64,000 nt of DNA, taken from positions 1 through 64,000 of the forward strand of contig CAVIFY010000004.1 of the NCBI GenBank assembly GCA_963642245.1, written 5' to 3'. Shown piece after piece: positions 1-7,559 of this stretch (positions are counted from its first letter, which is position 1; each line of letters opens with the position of its first letter). The position numbers and the translations under genes were made by a program. This stretch comes from CAG-217 sp963642245. Lineage in GTDB: Bacteria > Bacillota > Clostridia > Oscillospirales > Acutalibacteraceae. The notes under the pieces are model-generated. The model searched no databases. It was not told the DNA's origin and saw nothing but the letters and a program-made list of their open reading frames with translations.

Positions 1-2
1 AA

Positions 3-629
3 ATCGGCCGGCAGTACGGTGCGGCCAAGGTGGTGCTTTACGGCTCCCGGGCACGAGGAGACAACCGGCAGCGCAGCGATATTGACCTGGCGGTTTACGG
101 CATAGAGGACCGGGCGCAGCAGGCTCTGTTTGCCCAGGCCATTGAAGATCTGCCCACCCTGCTGGACTTTGACCTGGTCTTTGTCCGCAGGAACACGGAC
201 CCAAAGCTACTGGAGAACATAGAAAAGGACGGTGTATCCTTAATGAGCAAGTATGAAGAAAAGCGAGACAAATTCAAAAATGCCGTGCAGCGCCTGGAGG
301 AGGCCATTGCCGATTACGACAAGTTGCCCAACTCCACCATGCGTGACGGTGTGATCCAGCGCTTTGAATTCTGCACCGAGCTGGCGTGGAAAACCTGCCG
401 TGAGTACCTGCTGGAGCAGGGCTATACGGAAGTGAACAGCCCCAAGCCGGTTATGCGACAGGCCTTTGCAGACGGCCTTGTGGACAACGACCTGGTGTGG
501 GTGGAGATCCTGAACGCCCGCAACCTGACCACGCACCTGTACGATGACGCAGAGGCCACCAAGATCTTTGAGGACATCAAAGGAAACTACCTCGGCCAGT
601 TCCAGGCATTGGCCGGGAAACTGGAATAA
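3..629 (+). CDS. MNT nucleotidyltransferase-HEPN fusion protein (type VII toxin-antitoxin-like), 5' partial
   Basis: The reading frame is open from the window edge, so the start lies outside; the first in-frame GTG at 30 is inside the fold. The N-terminal part carries the minimal nucleotidyltransferase motif GS-x10-D-x-D (GSRARGD then SDIDLAV). From the Met at 243 the protein matches the HI0074/HepT HEPN family and has RNLTTHLY at 519-542, which fits R-x4-H-x-Y. In known MntA-HepT pairs the HEPN protein is an RNase toxin and MntA neutralises it by adenylylating the Tyr of this motif. Here both domains are in one chain with no linker. In the +1 frame the junction reads TAATGA, as expected for two coupled genes, so a one-base change could have made the fusion. 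It sits next to an integrase, which suggests mobile cargo. Domain calls are firm; the function is inferred. Confidence 0.75.
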   Translation: MGRQYGAAKVVLYGSRARGDNRQRSDIDLAVYGIEDRAQQALFAQAIEDLPTLLDFDLVFVRRNTDPKLLENIEKDGVSLMSKYEEKRDKFKNAVQRLEEAIADYDKLPNSTMRDGVIQRFEFCTELAWKTCREYLLEQGYTEVNSPKPVMRQAFADGLVDNDLVWVEILNARNLTTHLYDDAEATKIFEDIKGNYLGQFQALAGKLE

Positions 630-732
630 GTCACAACAAAATAAAAAAAGCCCTACCCTGCGCCAACAGGATAGAGCCGATAAGCAGGATATGCGGTGCA
701 TAACCCACCCAACACTGGATATTGTACCACAG

Positions 733-763
733 CCCTGCTAAAAAAGTCAAGCAGGGTATTTTT
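733..763 (+). terminator. Probable terminator between the MNT-HEPN gene and the integrase
   Basis: CCCTGCT at 733-739 pairs with AGCAGGG at 750-756 and is followed by TATTTTTG. The rest of the 630-803 gap shows no gene. A second small inverted repeat (GCGCC and GGCGC, about 764-780) lies just before the integrase ribosome site. Confidence 0.5.
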
Positions 764-803
764 GCGCCCTTTTTTAGGCGCGCCCGCAAAGGAGTGGTAC
801 ATT

Positions 804-1829
804 ATGAAGAAATATATGCAAAGAAAGGTGAATGTGGTCCAGCCGGACGGCAGCTATAAGCGCCAAACCGTCTACGGCCACAGCAAAAAGGAGCTGGATC
901 AAAAGCAAGCCCAGCTACTGTCTGACGCCACAAAAGTAAGAGAGCGCACGATCAACCCCACATTCTCCGCGATCTCCGACCAATGGAACGCAGCGCATGA
1001 GGCAGAGGTCGCACATTATACATACGACTGCTACCAGGCGCCCCTGCGTGACCTGCAAGCGGCTTTTGGGCAGCAGCTCATAAAGGATATCACCTCTCTT
1101 GAATTGCAGCGCTTTCTGAACAGCATGGGCAAGAAGGGGTACGCCAAGCACACCATCGCCCTACGAAAGATCGTAGCCAGCCAAATATTCGACTACGCCG
1201 TCCTCCAAGGCGTTTTAAGCACGAACCCGGCAACGGTTACCAAGATCCCCAAAAGTGCTCCAAAAACGCCGCGTGCGCTGCCCAACGAGGCGGATATAGA
1301 GAAAGTCAAGCAATCCGTAGGCGTACCCTTCGGGTTGTTCGCTTATTTTATACTATATACCGGCTGCCGCCGTGGAGAAGCATTGGCCCTGCGGTATGAG
1401 GACATCGACCGCCAAGCCAACCTGATCCACATATCCAAAGTCGTCGTCTACGAGTACGGCAAGCCCACCATTTGCCATCGGGCAAAATCAGATAGCGGCA
1501 TACGCACGATCCCATTATTGGCGCCGCTCAAAAATGCGCTGCCAACCGGATCCGGCTATATCTTCAACCGCAACGGACAGCCGCTTACCCTTTCTCAATT
1601 CAACAGCCAATGGCGGGCGTATCGAAAAGCCGCCGGCGTGACACTCACCCCACACCAATTACGCCACGCCTTTGCCACCATCTGCTTTGACGCCGATCTG
1701 TCAGCCAAGGACGCCGCCCAGCTGCTGGGGCACTCCAAGGTAGAGCTGACTATGGATGTGTACACCCACATCCGGCAGAGCAGAGCGCAGCGCACCGCCG
1801 ATCAGTTAAACGCCTTTGTTTCTTCCTGA
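804..1829 (+). CDS. int: Tyrosine recombinase / phage-type integrase
   Basis: A 341-residue site-specific recombinase of the lambda-Int/Tn916-Int class. An N-terminal arm-binding-like segment is followed by a SAM-like core-binding domain (about residues 65-150) and a catalytic domain with TGCRRGEAL (first Arg), HQLRHAF (HxxR), LLGHSK (His) and the nucleophile Tyr in MDVYTH. The set is complete, so the enzyme is likely active. ATG 804 is chosen because AAGGAG lies about ten bases upstream; the frame is open further upstream but has no ribosome site. Its 3' end faces tRNA-Ser 150 bp away, the usual geometry for an element integrated in a tRNA 3' end. The element would extend left of the window. 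Confidence 0.9.
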   Translation: MKKYMQRKVNVVQPDGSYKRQTVYGHSKKELDQKQAQLLSDATKVRERTINPTFSAISDQWNAAHEAEVAHYTYDCYQAPLRDLQAAFGQQLIKDITSLELQRFLNSMGKKGYAKHTIALRKIVASQIFDYAVLQGVLSTNPATVTKIPKSAPKTPRALPNEADIEKVKQSVGVPFGLFAYFILYTGCRRGEALALRYEDIDRQANLIHISKVVVYEYGKPTICHRAKSDSGIRTIPLLAPLKNALPTGSGYIFNRNGQPLTLSQFNSQWRAYRKAAGVTLTPHQLRHAFATICFDADLSAKDAAQLLGHSKVELTMDVYTHIRQSRAQRTADQLNAFVSS

Positions 1830-1832
1830 ACG

Positions 1833-1865
1833 AGTAAGACAAAAGTAAGACAAAAGTAAGACAAA
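1833..1865 (+). repeat. Three perfect 11-bp tandem repeats (AGTAAGACAAA)
   Basis: Copies occupy 1833-1843, 1844-1854 and 1855-1865 with no mismatch. The period is about one helical turn. They lie between the integrase stop codon and the tRNA, where arm-type integrase sites of tRNA-targeting elements are often found. The binding role is inferred. Confidence 0.75.
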
Positions 1866-1936
1866 AATACCATCAAATGCCAACATTGGCACACAAATTG
1901 CCACAAGTGCAAAACGGCGAAAAGCAAAAAAAGAAA

Positions 1937-1978
1937 GCCCTGAATTTCGCGTAACCACGCGCCATTCGGGGCTTTTTT
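1937..1978 (+). terminator. Bidirectional intrinsic terminator between integrase and tRNA-Ser
   Basis: GCCCTGAAT pairs with ATTCGGGGC (one G-T pair), enclosing a second stem CGCGT/ACGCG with loop AACC, then TTTTTT. On the minus strand the same stem is followed by a broken T run (CTTTCTTTTTTT), so it can also end the tRNA transcript. Confidence 0.75.
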
Positions 1979-2010
1979 GGCGGAGAGCAAGGGATTCGAA
2001 CCCTCGAACA
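1978..2010. other. Predicted attachment site core (tRNA-Ser 3' end)
   Basis: An integrase gene ends 150 bp from the 3' end of an intact tRNA gene, with tandem repeats between them. Elements of this kind recombine within the T arm and acceptor end of the tRNA, leaving a direct repeat at the far junction. That second copy would lie upstream of this window, so the exact core cannot be seen. Confidence 0.45.
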
Positions 2011-2070
2011 CCCGTTTAGATGTTACACGATTTCCAATCGTGCTCCTTCGGCCAGCTCGGACAACTCTCC
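1978..2070 (-). tRNA. tRNA-Ser (anticodon GGA), CCA encoded
   Basis: The minus strand folds as a class II tRNA. The acceptor GGAGAGU pairs with GCUCUCC, the discriminator is G, and CCA is encoded. The anticodon stem CACGA/UCGUG encloses UUGGAAA (anticodon GGA), the variable arm is long, and the T arm contains GGUUCGAAUCC. It lies 38 bp downstream of purF on the same strand. Its 3' end is the likely attachment core of the element on the left. Confidence 0.95.
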
Positions 2071-2108
2071 ATATACAGCGGACGCAAGGTGCGACCGCTT
2101 ATTCACTT

Positions 2109-3560
2109 TTAATCCAGGACCTGGTAGTAAGAGGAGAACTGATTGAGCTTTTCCTCAAACTTGTCCTTGGACTGCTGCTTGGGGGTCGGAATAGGATAAT
2201 GGCCGGTGAAACAACCGTCGCAAAAATCAAATCCGGACTCCTTCGCGAGTTCGTGAGTAGATTTTACACTAAGATACCCCAAGCTGTCAACCCCTAATTG
2301 GCAAGAAATTTCAGAAATTTCACGAAATTTGCACGCAATCAGGTTTTCTTCGCTGTCAATGTCCGTTCCAAAGAAGCAAGGATGGCGAAACGGCGGGGCA
2401 GAAACCCGCATATGCACCTCGGTAGCGCCGGCCTCTCGCAGCAGGCTGACGATCCGGGCGCTGGTAGTACCACGCACAATGGAGTCGTCGATCATCACCA
2501 CCCGCTTGCCCTTGATATTCTCTCGCAGCACATTCAGCTTGATCTTCACCGCGTCCTCGCGCTGGCCCTGGGTGGGCTGGATAAAGCTGCGGCCGATATA
2601 GCGGTTTTTAATAAAGCCAACGCCGTAAGGAATACCGCTCTCCTGGGCATAGCCCAAGGCAGCGTCCAGGCCGCTGTCCGGCACGCCGATCACAATATCC
2701 GCGTCTACCGGGTGCTCCTTAGCCAGGTACGCACCGGCACGCATTCTGGCGTGCTGCACAGACACGCCCTCGATCACGCTGTCCGGCCGGGCAAAATAGA
2801 TATACTCAAACACGCAAATATGGCGGGGTCCGCCGCAATGGGTGGTAATGGAGTGCACGCCCGCCTTGCTGATCACCACGATCTCGCCGGGGGCAATATC
2901 CCGCACAAAGTGGGCGCCGATGGAGTCCAGGGCGCAACTCTCCGACGCCACCACATAGGCGCCGTCCGCGGTCTTGCCCAGGCAAAGGGGCCGAAAGCCG
3001 TTCGGATCACGAAACGCGATCAGCTTGGTGGCGGTCATTACTACGCAGGAGAACGCACCTTGCAGCCGGGGAATGATCTTTTCAATGGCCTCCTCGGTGC
3101 TCTTGCTGTGCAGGCGCTCCTCTACAATGGAATAGGCAATGGACTCGGTGTCCGATGTGCCGTGGAAAATGGCGCCCTTTAGCTCAAACTGGCGGCGCAG
3201 CTCCGGCGCGTTTACCAAATTGCCGTTATGGGCCACCGCCAAATTACCCTTGATATGGCGGATCACCAGGGGCTGAATGTTGTTGGCGTTTTTGCCGCCG
3301 GTGGTGGAGTAGCGCACATGGCCGATGGCCATATTGCCTGTACCCAGGGCAGCCAGCTGCTCCTTGCTGAACACATCCGGCACCAGCCCGTCGCCCCGAT
3401 GGTGGCGGAACACGCCGTCGTCATTAACGGCAATGCCGCAACTCTCCTGCCCTCTGTGCTGCAAGGCAAACAGGGCCAGGTACGCCGTTTGGGCCACACT
3501 GGTGGTCCGATTTTCAAATACGCCGAAAACACCGCATTCCTCGTGCAAACTATCGAACAT
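2109..3560 (-). CDS. purF: Amidophosphoribosyltransferase
   Basis: Catalyses the first committed step of purine synthesis, PRPP plus glutamine to phosphoribosylamine, in the cytosol. The 483-residue chain starts MFDSLHEECGVFGVF, with the class II amidotransferase nucleophile Cys9 exposed after propeptide removal. The phosphoribosyltransferase signature VVMIDDSIVRGTTS is in the C-terminal half. Late cysteines (CFFGTD, FCDGCF) fit the Fe-S ligands of the Bacillus-type enzyme. The start has AGGAG a few bases upstream. It is the last gene after the glutamate synthase operon but has its own promoter at 3601-3629. No other pur gene is in the window. Confidence 0.97.
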   Translation of the reverse strand: MFDSLHEECGVFGVFENRTTSVAQTAYLALFALQHRGQESCGIAVNDDGVFRHHRGDGLVPDVFSKEQLAALGTGNMAIGHVRYSTTGGKNANNIQPLVIRHIKGNLAVAHNGNLVNAPELRRQFELKGAIFHGTSDTESIAYSIVEERLHSKSTEEAIEKIIPRLQGAFSCVVMTATKLIAFRDPNGFRPLCLGKTADGAYVVASESCALDSIGAHFVRDIAPGEIVVISKAGVHSITTHCGGPRHICVFEYIYFARPDSVIEGVSVQHARMRAGAYLAKEHPVDADIVIGVPDSGLDAALGYAQESGIPYGVGFIKNRYIGRSFIQPTQGQREDAVKIKLNVLRENIKGKRVVMIDDSIVRGTTSARIVSLLREAGATEVHMRVSAPPFRHPCFFGTDIDSEENLIACKFREISEISCQLGVDSLGYLSVKSTHELAKESGFDFCDGCFTGHYPIPTPKQQSKDKFEEKLNQFSSYYQVLD

Positions 3561-3600
3561 CGCTCTCTCCTATCCCGTGGTGGTTGTCGCTCTTTTCTCT

Positions 3601-3629
3601 ATTATAATACCATTAGTTGGGCGTGTAAA
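3601..3629 (-). promoter_or_regulatory. Sigma-A promoter of purF
   Basis: On the minus strand, TTTACA (3624-3629), a 17-bp spacer and TATAAT (3601-3606). It overlaps the last codons of the upstream GXGXG gene. Confidence 0.65.
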
Positions 3630-4347
3630 GGTTTGCGTAAGGTCTGGAGGTGGCGGGAACCAACTTTTTGAACGGTTTTTTCAAAATCTCGTCCATAGAA
3701 ACGCCAAAATACTTGCAATACTTTTTCAAGTACCCCTCCAGTTCCTGCCGGTCCGCGTCCGTTAAGGCCGTCACTTTGATATTGGGGCTGATGTTCTCCT
3801 TGGGGAAGCTGCCCCGCACAAAGATCTTGCCCCCGTGCATACCGGAGGCGCAGTGGGTGCCAAACAGCTTTTCGCCCCGCTTCATACCCAGGCCCAGCAG
3901 CACGATGGTGCCCCCGGCCATATACTCGCCCAGGAAAGAACCGGCGTTGCGACCGATCACCAGCACCGGCTTCATCTGCTCAAACTCTTTCATATGGATC
4001 CCGCCGCGGCAAGCCACATTGGTCTCTACAAAGATCTGGCCGTCCCGCATACCGTAGCCCATCGCGTCGCCGGCGTGGCCGTGAATGACGATCTCGCCGC
4101 CGTTCATGGTGTTGCCCACTGCGTCCTGGCAGTTGCCGAACACCTCCACCTTGCCGCCGTTTAAGTAGCACGCCATATCGTTGCCCGGGGTGCCGTGCAC
4201 CTGAATGGTCTTGCCTGCGTCCAGGGCACAGCCGATATAGCGCTGGCCGTTGACCGCCGTGACCGTTACCTTTTTCTTGGTGCGCAGCTCCTGCTTGATC
4301 TTGTCGTTCAGCTCTGCATACTTGCACAGTCCTGCCTCAATACTCAC
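3613..4347 (-). CDS. Glutamate synthase GXGXG domain subunit (domain 3, stand-alone)
   Basis: A 244-residue protein made of the right-handed beta-helix GXGXG domain found at the C-terminus of large glutamate synthase subunits, with repeated Gly-rich turns such as YLNGGKVEVFG, MNGGEIVIHGHAGD and YMAGGTIVLLG. In full-length enzymes this domain is structural, holding the amidotransferase and synthase domains apart. The start is GTG at 4347, overlapping the stop of the upstream gene as GTGA with GAGGAGG ahead of it; the frame is open further upstream without supporting signals. It ends the five-gene split GOGAT operon. Assignment is firm from family and context. Confidence 0.9.
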   Translation of the reverse strand: MSIEAGLCKYAELNDKIKQELRTKKKVTVTAVNGQRYIGCALDAGKTIQVHGTPGNDMACYLNGGKVEVFGNCQDAVGNTMNGGEIVIHGHAGDAMGYGMRDGQIFVETNVACRGGIHMKEFEQMKPVLVIGRNAGSFLGEYMAGGTIVLLGLGMKRGEKLFGTHCASGMHGGKIFVRGSFPKENISPNIKVTALTDADRQELEGYLKKYCKYFGVSMDEILKKPFKKLVPATSRPYANLYTPN

Positions 4348-5606
4348 AGCTGCACCCCTCCTCTCAGCTTGGTGATCCGGGTCTCCTTGGGAAACCAAAA
4401 CAGATTGGGGCTGTCCATCAGATCCCCTTGCAGACCCTCCAGCGGTACGCCGCCGGAGATCAAAGATGTATAAATACCGGCGTTCTCGCTGGCGTTGATG
4501 AGCACATAGCCCACCAGCTTGCCATCCCGAAACACCAGGCGCTTGTAGGTATCGTCTGCGGCGGCCACCCGGTCCGTATAGCCGTCGCCCTTGGCGTTGA
4601 TCAGCCCGCAGGTGCAAATGCGCAGGCCGTAAAAATCAATGGCATTCACCGCATAGGTGCCGCCCACGGTCACATCGCCGCCGGCCATTTGGCTGCCCGC
4701 TGCACGACCTTGCGCCACTGCATTGGGCCACAGGGCCAGGATCTTCTTGCTGCCGTCCAGCATATCCACAGACACGGCGCAGTCCCCTGCGGCGTAAATA
4801 TCCGGGTCCGAGGTCTGCATGGTGGACGGATCGGTGATGATCCCCCGCTCCACCGTCAGGCCCGCTGCCTCTGCCAGTGCCGTGGCCGGGCGCACACCCA
4901 CTGCCACCACCAGCAGATCGCAGGGCAGTTCCCTGCCGTTTTGCAGCACCACCCGCTGCACCGTCTTGCCGCTGCACTTGGCCCGGGTCACCGTTTGGCC
5001 CAGGTGGAAGCGCAGACCGTGGCGCTCCAAATGGCGGCGCACCAGCTTGGCACTCTTTTCATCTAAAATAGAGGGCAGCACCCGATCGGACAACTCCACC
5101 ACATCTACGCTCTTGCAAATTTTGCTCAGGCCCTCGGCGGCTTTCATGCCGATCAGACCGGCGCCGATCACCACGGCGCGAGTGTCTGCGTTTGCCAGAT
5201 CGTGCACGGTTTGGGCGTCTGCCGCGGTCAAAAAGCCGCACACATTCCGCTTGCCGCTTACATTCTGCATGGGCGGCACAAAGGGCACGGAGCCGGTGCA
5301 CAAGCACAGCTTGTCATAGCTATACGCCTTGCGCCCGCACTTGACGGTCTTTTTCGCCCGGTCAATGGCGGTCACCTCTACGCCGGTGACGATCTGGATT
5401 TTTTGCTCTTTATAGTAAGCCGGGGTGCGCAGGCGCATTTGCGTGCGCCGCACCAGGCCCTTTAAGTAATAACTGATGGACGGGCGGGAATAGGGCAGAT
5501 CCGTCTCCCGAGTCAGCAGGGTAACGGCGCCTGCCGGGTCCGTCTTGCGAATTTGCTCCGCCGCAGCCAGTCCGGCGGCAGAGGCACCGATGATCACATA
5601 CTTCAC
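4344..5606 (-). CDS. FAD/NAD(P)-dependent pyridine nucleotide-disulfide family oxidoreductase of the GOGAT operon
   Basis: A 420-residue two-dinucleotide-binding-domain flavoprotein. The N-terminal FAD motif is YVIIGASAAGLAA, the central NAD(P) motif is VVIGAGLIGMKAA, and the second FAD-contact motif is IYAAGDCA. There is no CxxxxC redox disulfide, so it resembles NADH:rubredoxin or nitrite reductase-type flavoproteins. GTG 5606 overlaps the ferredoxin stop as GTGA and has GGGAGG upstream; the longer frame lacks a ribosome site. Lying between the ferredoxin and GXGXG genes, it probably passes electrons between NAD(P)H and the ferredoxin-dependent synthase. That role is inferred from position. 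Confidence 0.88.
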   Translation of the reverse strand: MKYVIIGASAAGLAAAEQIRKTDPAGAVTLLTRETDLPYSRPSISYYLKGLVRRTQMRLRTPAYYKEQKIQIVTGVEVTAIDRAKKTVKCGRKAYSYDKLCLCTGSVPFVPPMQNVSGKRNVCGFLTAADAQTVHDLANADTRAVVIGAGLIGMKAAEGLSKICKSVDVVELSDRVLPSILDEKSAKLVRRHLERHGLRFHLGQTVTRAKCSGKTVQRVVLQNGRELPCDLLVVAVGVRPATALAEAAGLTVERGIITDPSTMQTSDPDIYAAGDCAVSVDMLDGSKKILALWPNAVAQGRAAGSQMAGGDVTVGGTYAVNAIDFYGLRICTCGLINAKGDGYTDRVAAADDTYKRLVFRDGKLVGYVLINASENAGIYTSLISGGVPLEGLQGDLMDSPNLFWFPKETRITKLRGGVQL

Positions 5607-6043
5607 TTGGCAGCACCTCCCGCTTCTACCCAAACCAAGGCCCGGTTGGGGCAACCCTTAACGCACGCCGGTTCTTCCCCGCCGCACAGGTCGCACTTGT
5701 AGGCAATATTGCCGGGCTGAATGCACCCGATGGGGCACACCGCCAGGCAGGTCATACAACCGATGCACTTGTCCGGGTCTACGGACACAATGCCGGTCTT
5801 TTTGTCCTTGTGCATGGCGCCGGTAATGCAGGCCTTTACACAGGCCGGGTCGTCGCAATGGCGGCAGTTCACCGCCACGGAGGCCACCCGGTCGCCATAC
5901 ACCTTGACCCGGCTGATCGGCGCCGGGTCCTCATATTTATTGGCCGTCAGCACATCGCCGGAGGCGGAATGTGCCGTTTTGCAATAGACTTCACACAGGT
6001 GGCAGTTGATGCAAAGTTCCTCTCGTGCAAATACTTTTTTCAT
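5603..6043 (-). CDS. 4Fe-4S ferredoxin-type electron transfer subunit of GOGAT
   Basis: A 146-residue iron-sulfur protein with four cysteine clusters: CINCHLCEVYC, CRHCDDPACVKAC, CIGCMTCLAVCPIGC and CDLCGGEEPACVKGC. It resembles the HycB/DmsB-like polyferredoxin subunits that shuttle electrons within complexes. Its ribosome site AAGGAGG lies upstream of ATG 6043. It starts 13 bp after the synthase domain gene and overlaps the flavoprotein gene by 4 bp. It likely links the flavoprotein to the FMN/[3Fe-4S] synthase domain. Confidence 0.9.
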   Translation of the reverse strand: MKKVFAREELCINCHLCEVYCKTAHSASGDVLTANKYEDPAPISRVKVYGDRVASVAVNCRHCDDPACVKACITGAMHKDKKTGIVSVDPDKCIGCMTCLAVCPIGCIQPGNIAYKCDLCGGEEPACVKGCPNRALVWVEAGGAAK

Positions 6044-6056
6044 CTCACTGTCCTCC

Positions 6057-7559
6057 TTATTCCCCTGCGTGCTTAATGCCCAGGATCTGCAGTTCCCGGT
6101 CTGTCAGACCGATACCGCGGAGCATCAGTCGGTTGCCCCGCAGGGAGTCTACGGAGTTGATACCCATGCCGCCCATGATCTCTTTCATCTCATGGTTCCA
6201 GGCAGAAAGCAGGTTCTCTACCCGCCGGTGGGCGATCTCCGGGTTCAGCCGCCGGGTCAGGTCCGGGCGCTGGGTGGCAATGCCCCAGTTGCACTTGCCG
6301 GTATTACAGGTCTGGCACATATGGCAGCCCATGGCGATCAGCGGCGCAGAGGCGATATATACCGCGTCCGCACCCAGAGCAATGGCCTTGATCACATCAG
6401 AGGAGCAGCGGAAAGAGCCTGCCGCCACCAAAGACACGGTGGAGCGAATGCCCTCGTCTCGCAGTCGCTGGTCCGCAGCCGCCAGCGCCAGCTCAATGGG
6501 AATACCCACATTGTCGCGAATACGGGTAGGCGCTGCGCCGGTGCCGCCGCGAAAGCCGTCGATAACTACAATATCCGCACCGGCACGAGCCACGCCGGAG
6601 GCGATGGCCGCAATGTTATGTACCGCTGCGATCTTAACGGAAATGGGCTTTTTATTGTCCGTGGCCTGCTTTAGCGACCAGATCAGCTGGCGCAGGTCCT
6701 CAATGGAATAAATATCATGGTGTGGAGCAGGCGAAATCGCGTCCGATCCCACCGGGATCATACGGGCGTTGCTGACCTCCACATTCACCTTTTCACCGGG
6801 CAAGTGGCCGCCGATCCCCGGCTTGGCCCCCTGGCCGATCTTGATCTCTACAAACTTGGAGTTGTTCAGATAATCCTTATGCACGCCAAAGCGGCCGGAA
6901 GCCACCTGCACCACAGCGCAATCGCCGTAAGAAGCCAGGTCTGGGTGCAGACCGCCCTCACCGGTGTTAAACAGAGTGCCCATATTCTTGGCAGCCATGG
7001 CCAGGGACTTCTGCGCATTCAGGCTGATGGAGCCAAAGCTCATGGCGGAGAACATAATGGGAGTCTCCAGCATCACCTGGGGCGGCATCTTGGTAATGGA
7101 TTTGCCCTTGCGCTCCACTTGCAGCCGGTCCGGCTTGCGCCCCAAAATGGTGCGAATTTCCATAGGCTCCCGCAAAGGGTCAATGGAGGGGTTGGTCACC
7201 TGGGAGGCGTTGAGCAAAATTTTGTCCCAGTAAATGGGGTACGGCTGGGGGTTGCCCATAGCGGACAGCAGCACGCCGCCGGTATCTGCCTGGCGGCAGA
7301 TCTCCTGCTGATAGCGAGGGGTCCAGTTGGCATTGTCCCGATAGTCGCACACATATTTTTCGATCCGCAGGGCGCCGGTGGGGCACAGATCTACGCACCG
7401 ATGGCAGGCCACGCAGTCCCGGGAATGGGACACCACGGTCTTGCCGTCCGGCCCAAAGCTGTGGCACTCGTTAGAGCACTGGCGCACGCAGCAGCCGCAA
7501 TCAATACAAAGCTCCCGGTCCCGCACAATGGTGAACCGGCGGGGAATATAATTAATCAT
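6057..7559 (-). CDS. gltB: Glutamate synthase FMN domain with N-terminal ferredoxin domain (archaeal-type large subunit core)
   Basis: Converts 2-oxoglutarate plus ammonia delivered from glutamine into glutamate. The 500-residue chain begins with a two-cluster ferredoxin domain (CIDCGCCVRQC, CVACHRCVDLC) and continues into the FMN-binding TIM barrel of glutamate synthase (GAKPGIGGHLPGEKV, DGFRGGTGAAPTR). The [3Fe-4S] cysteines follow in CQTCNTGKC. ATG 7559 is chosen because AAAGGAGG is 6 bases upstream; it overlaps the amidotransferase gene by 8 bp. Bacterial enzymes usually carry this domain in one 1500-residue chain, so the split form is archaeal-like and occurs in some Clostridia. Confidence 0.93.
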   Translation of the reverse strand: MINYIPRRFTIVRDRELCIDCGCCVRQCSNECHSFGPDGKTVVSHSRDCVACHRCVDLCPTGALRIEKYVCDYRDNANWTPRYQQEICRQADTGGVLLSAMGNPQPYPIYWDKILLNASQVTNPSIDPLREPMEIRTILGRKPDRLQVERKGKSITKMPPQVMLETPIMFSAMSFGSISLNAQKSLAMAAKNMGTLFNTGEGGLHPDLASYGDCAVVQVASGRFGVHKDYLNNSKFVEIKIGQGAKPGIGGHLPGEKVNVEVSNARMIPVGSDAISPAPHHDIYSIEDLRQLIWSLKQATDNKKPISVKIAAVHNIAAIASGVARAGADIVVIDGFRGGTGAAPTRIRDNVGIPIELALAAADQRLRDEGIRSTVSLVAAGSFRCSSDVIKAIALGADAVYIASAPLIAMGCHMCQTCNTGKCNWGIATQRPDLTRRLNPEIAHRRVENLLSAWNHEMKEIMGGMGINSVDSLRGNRLMLRGIGLTDRELQILGIKHAGE

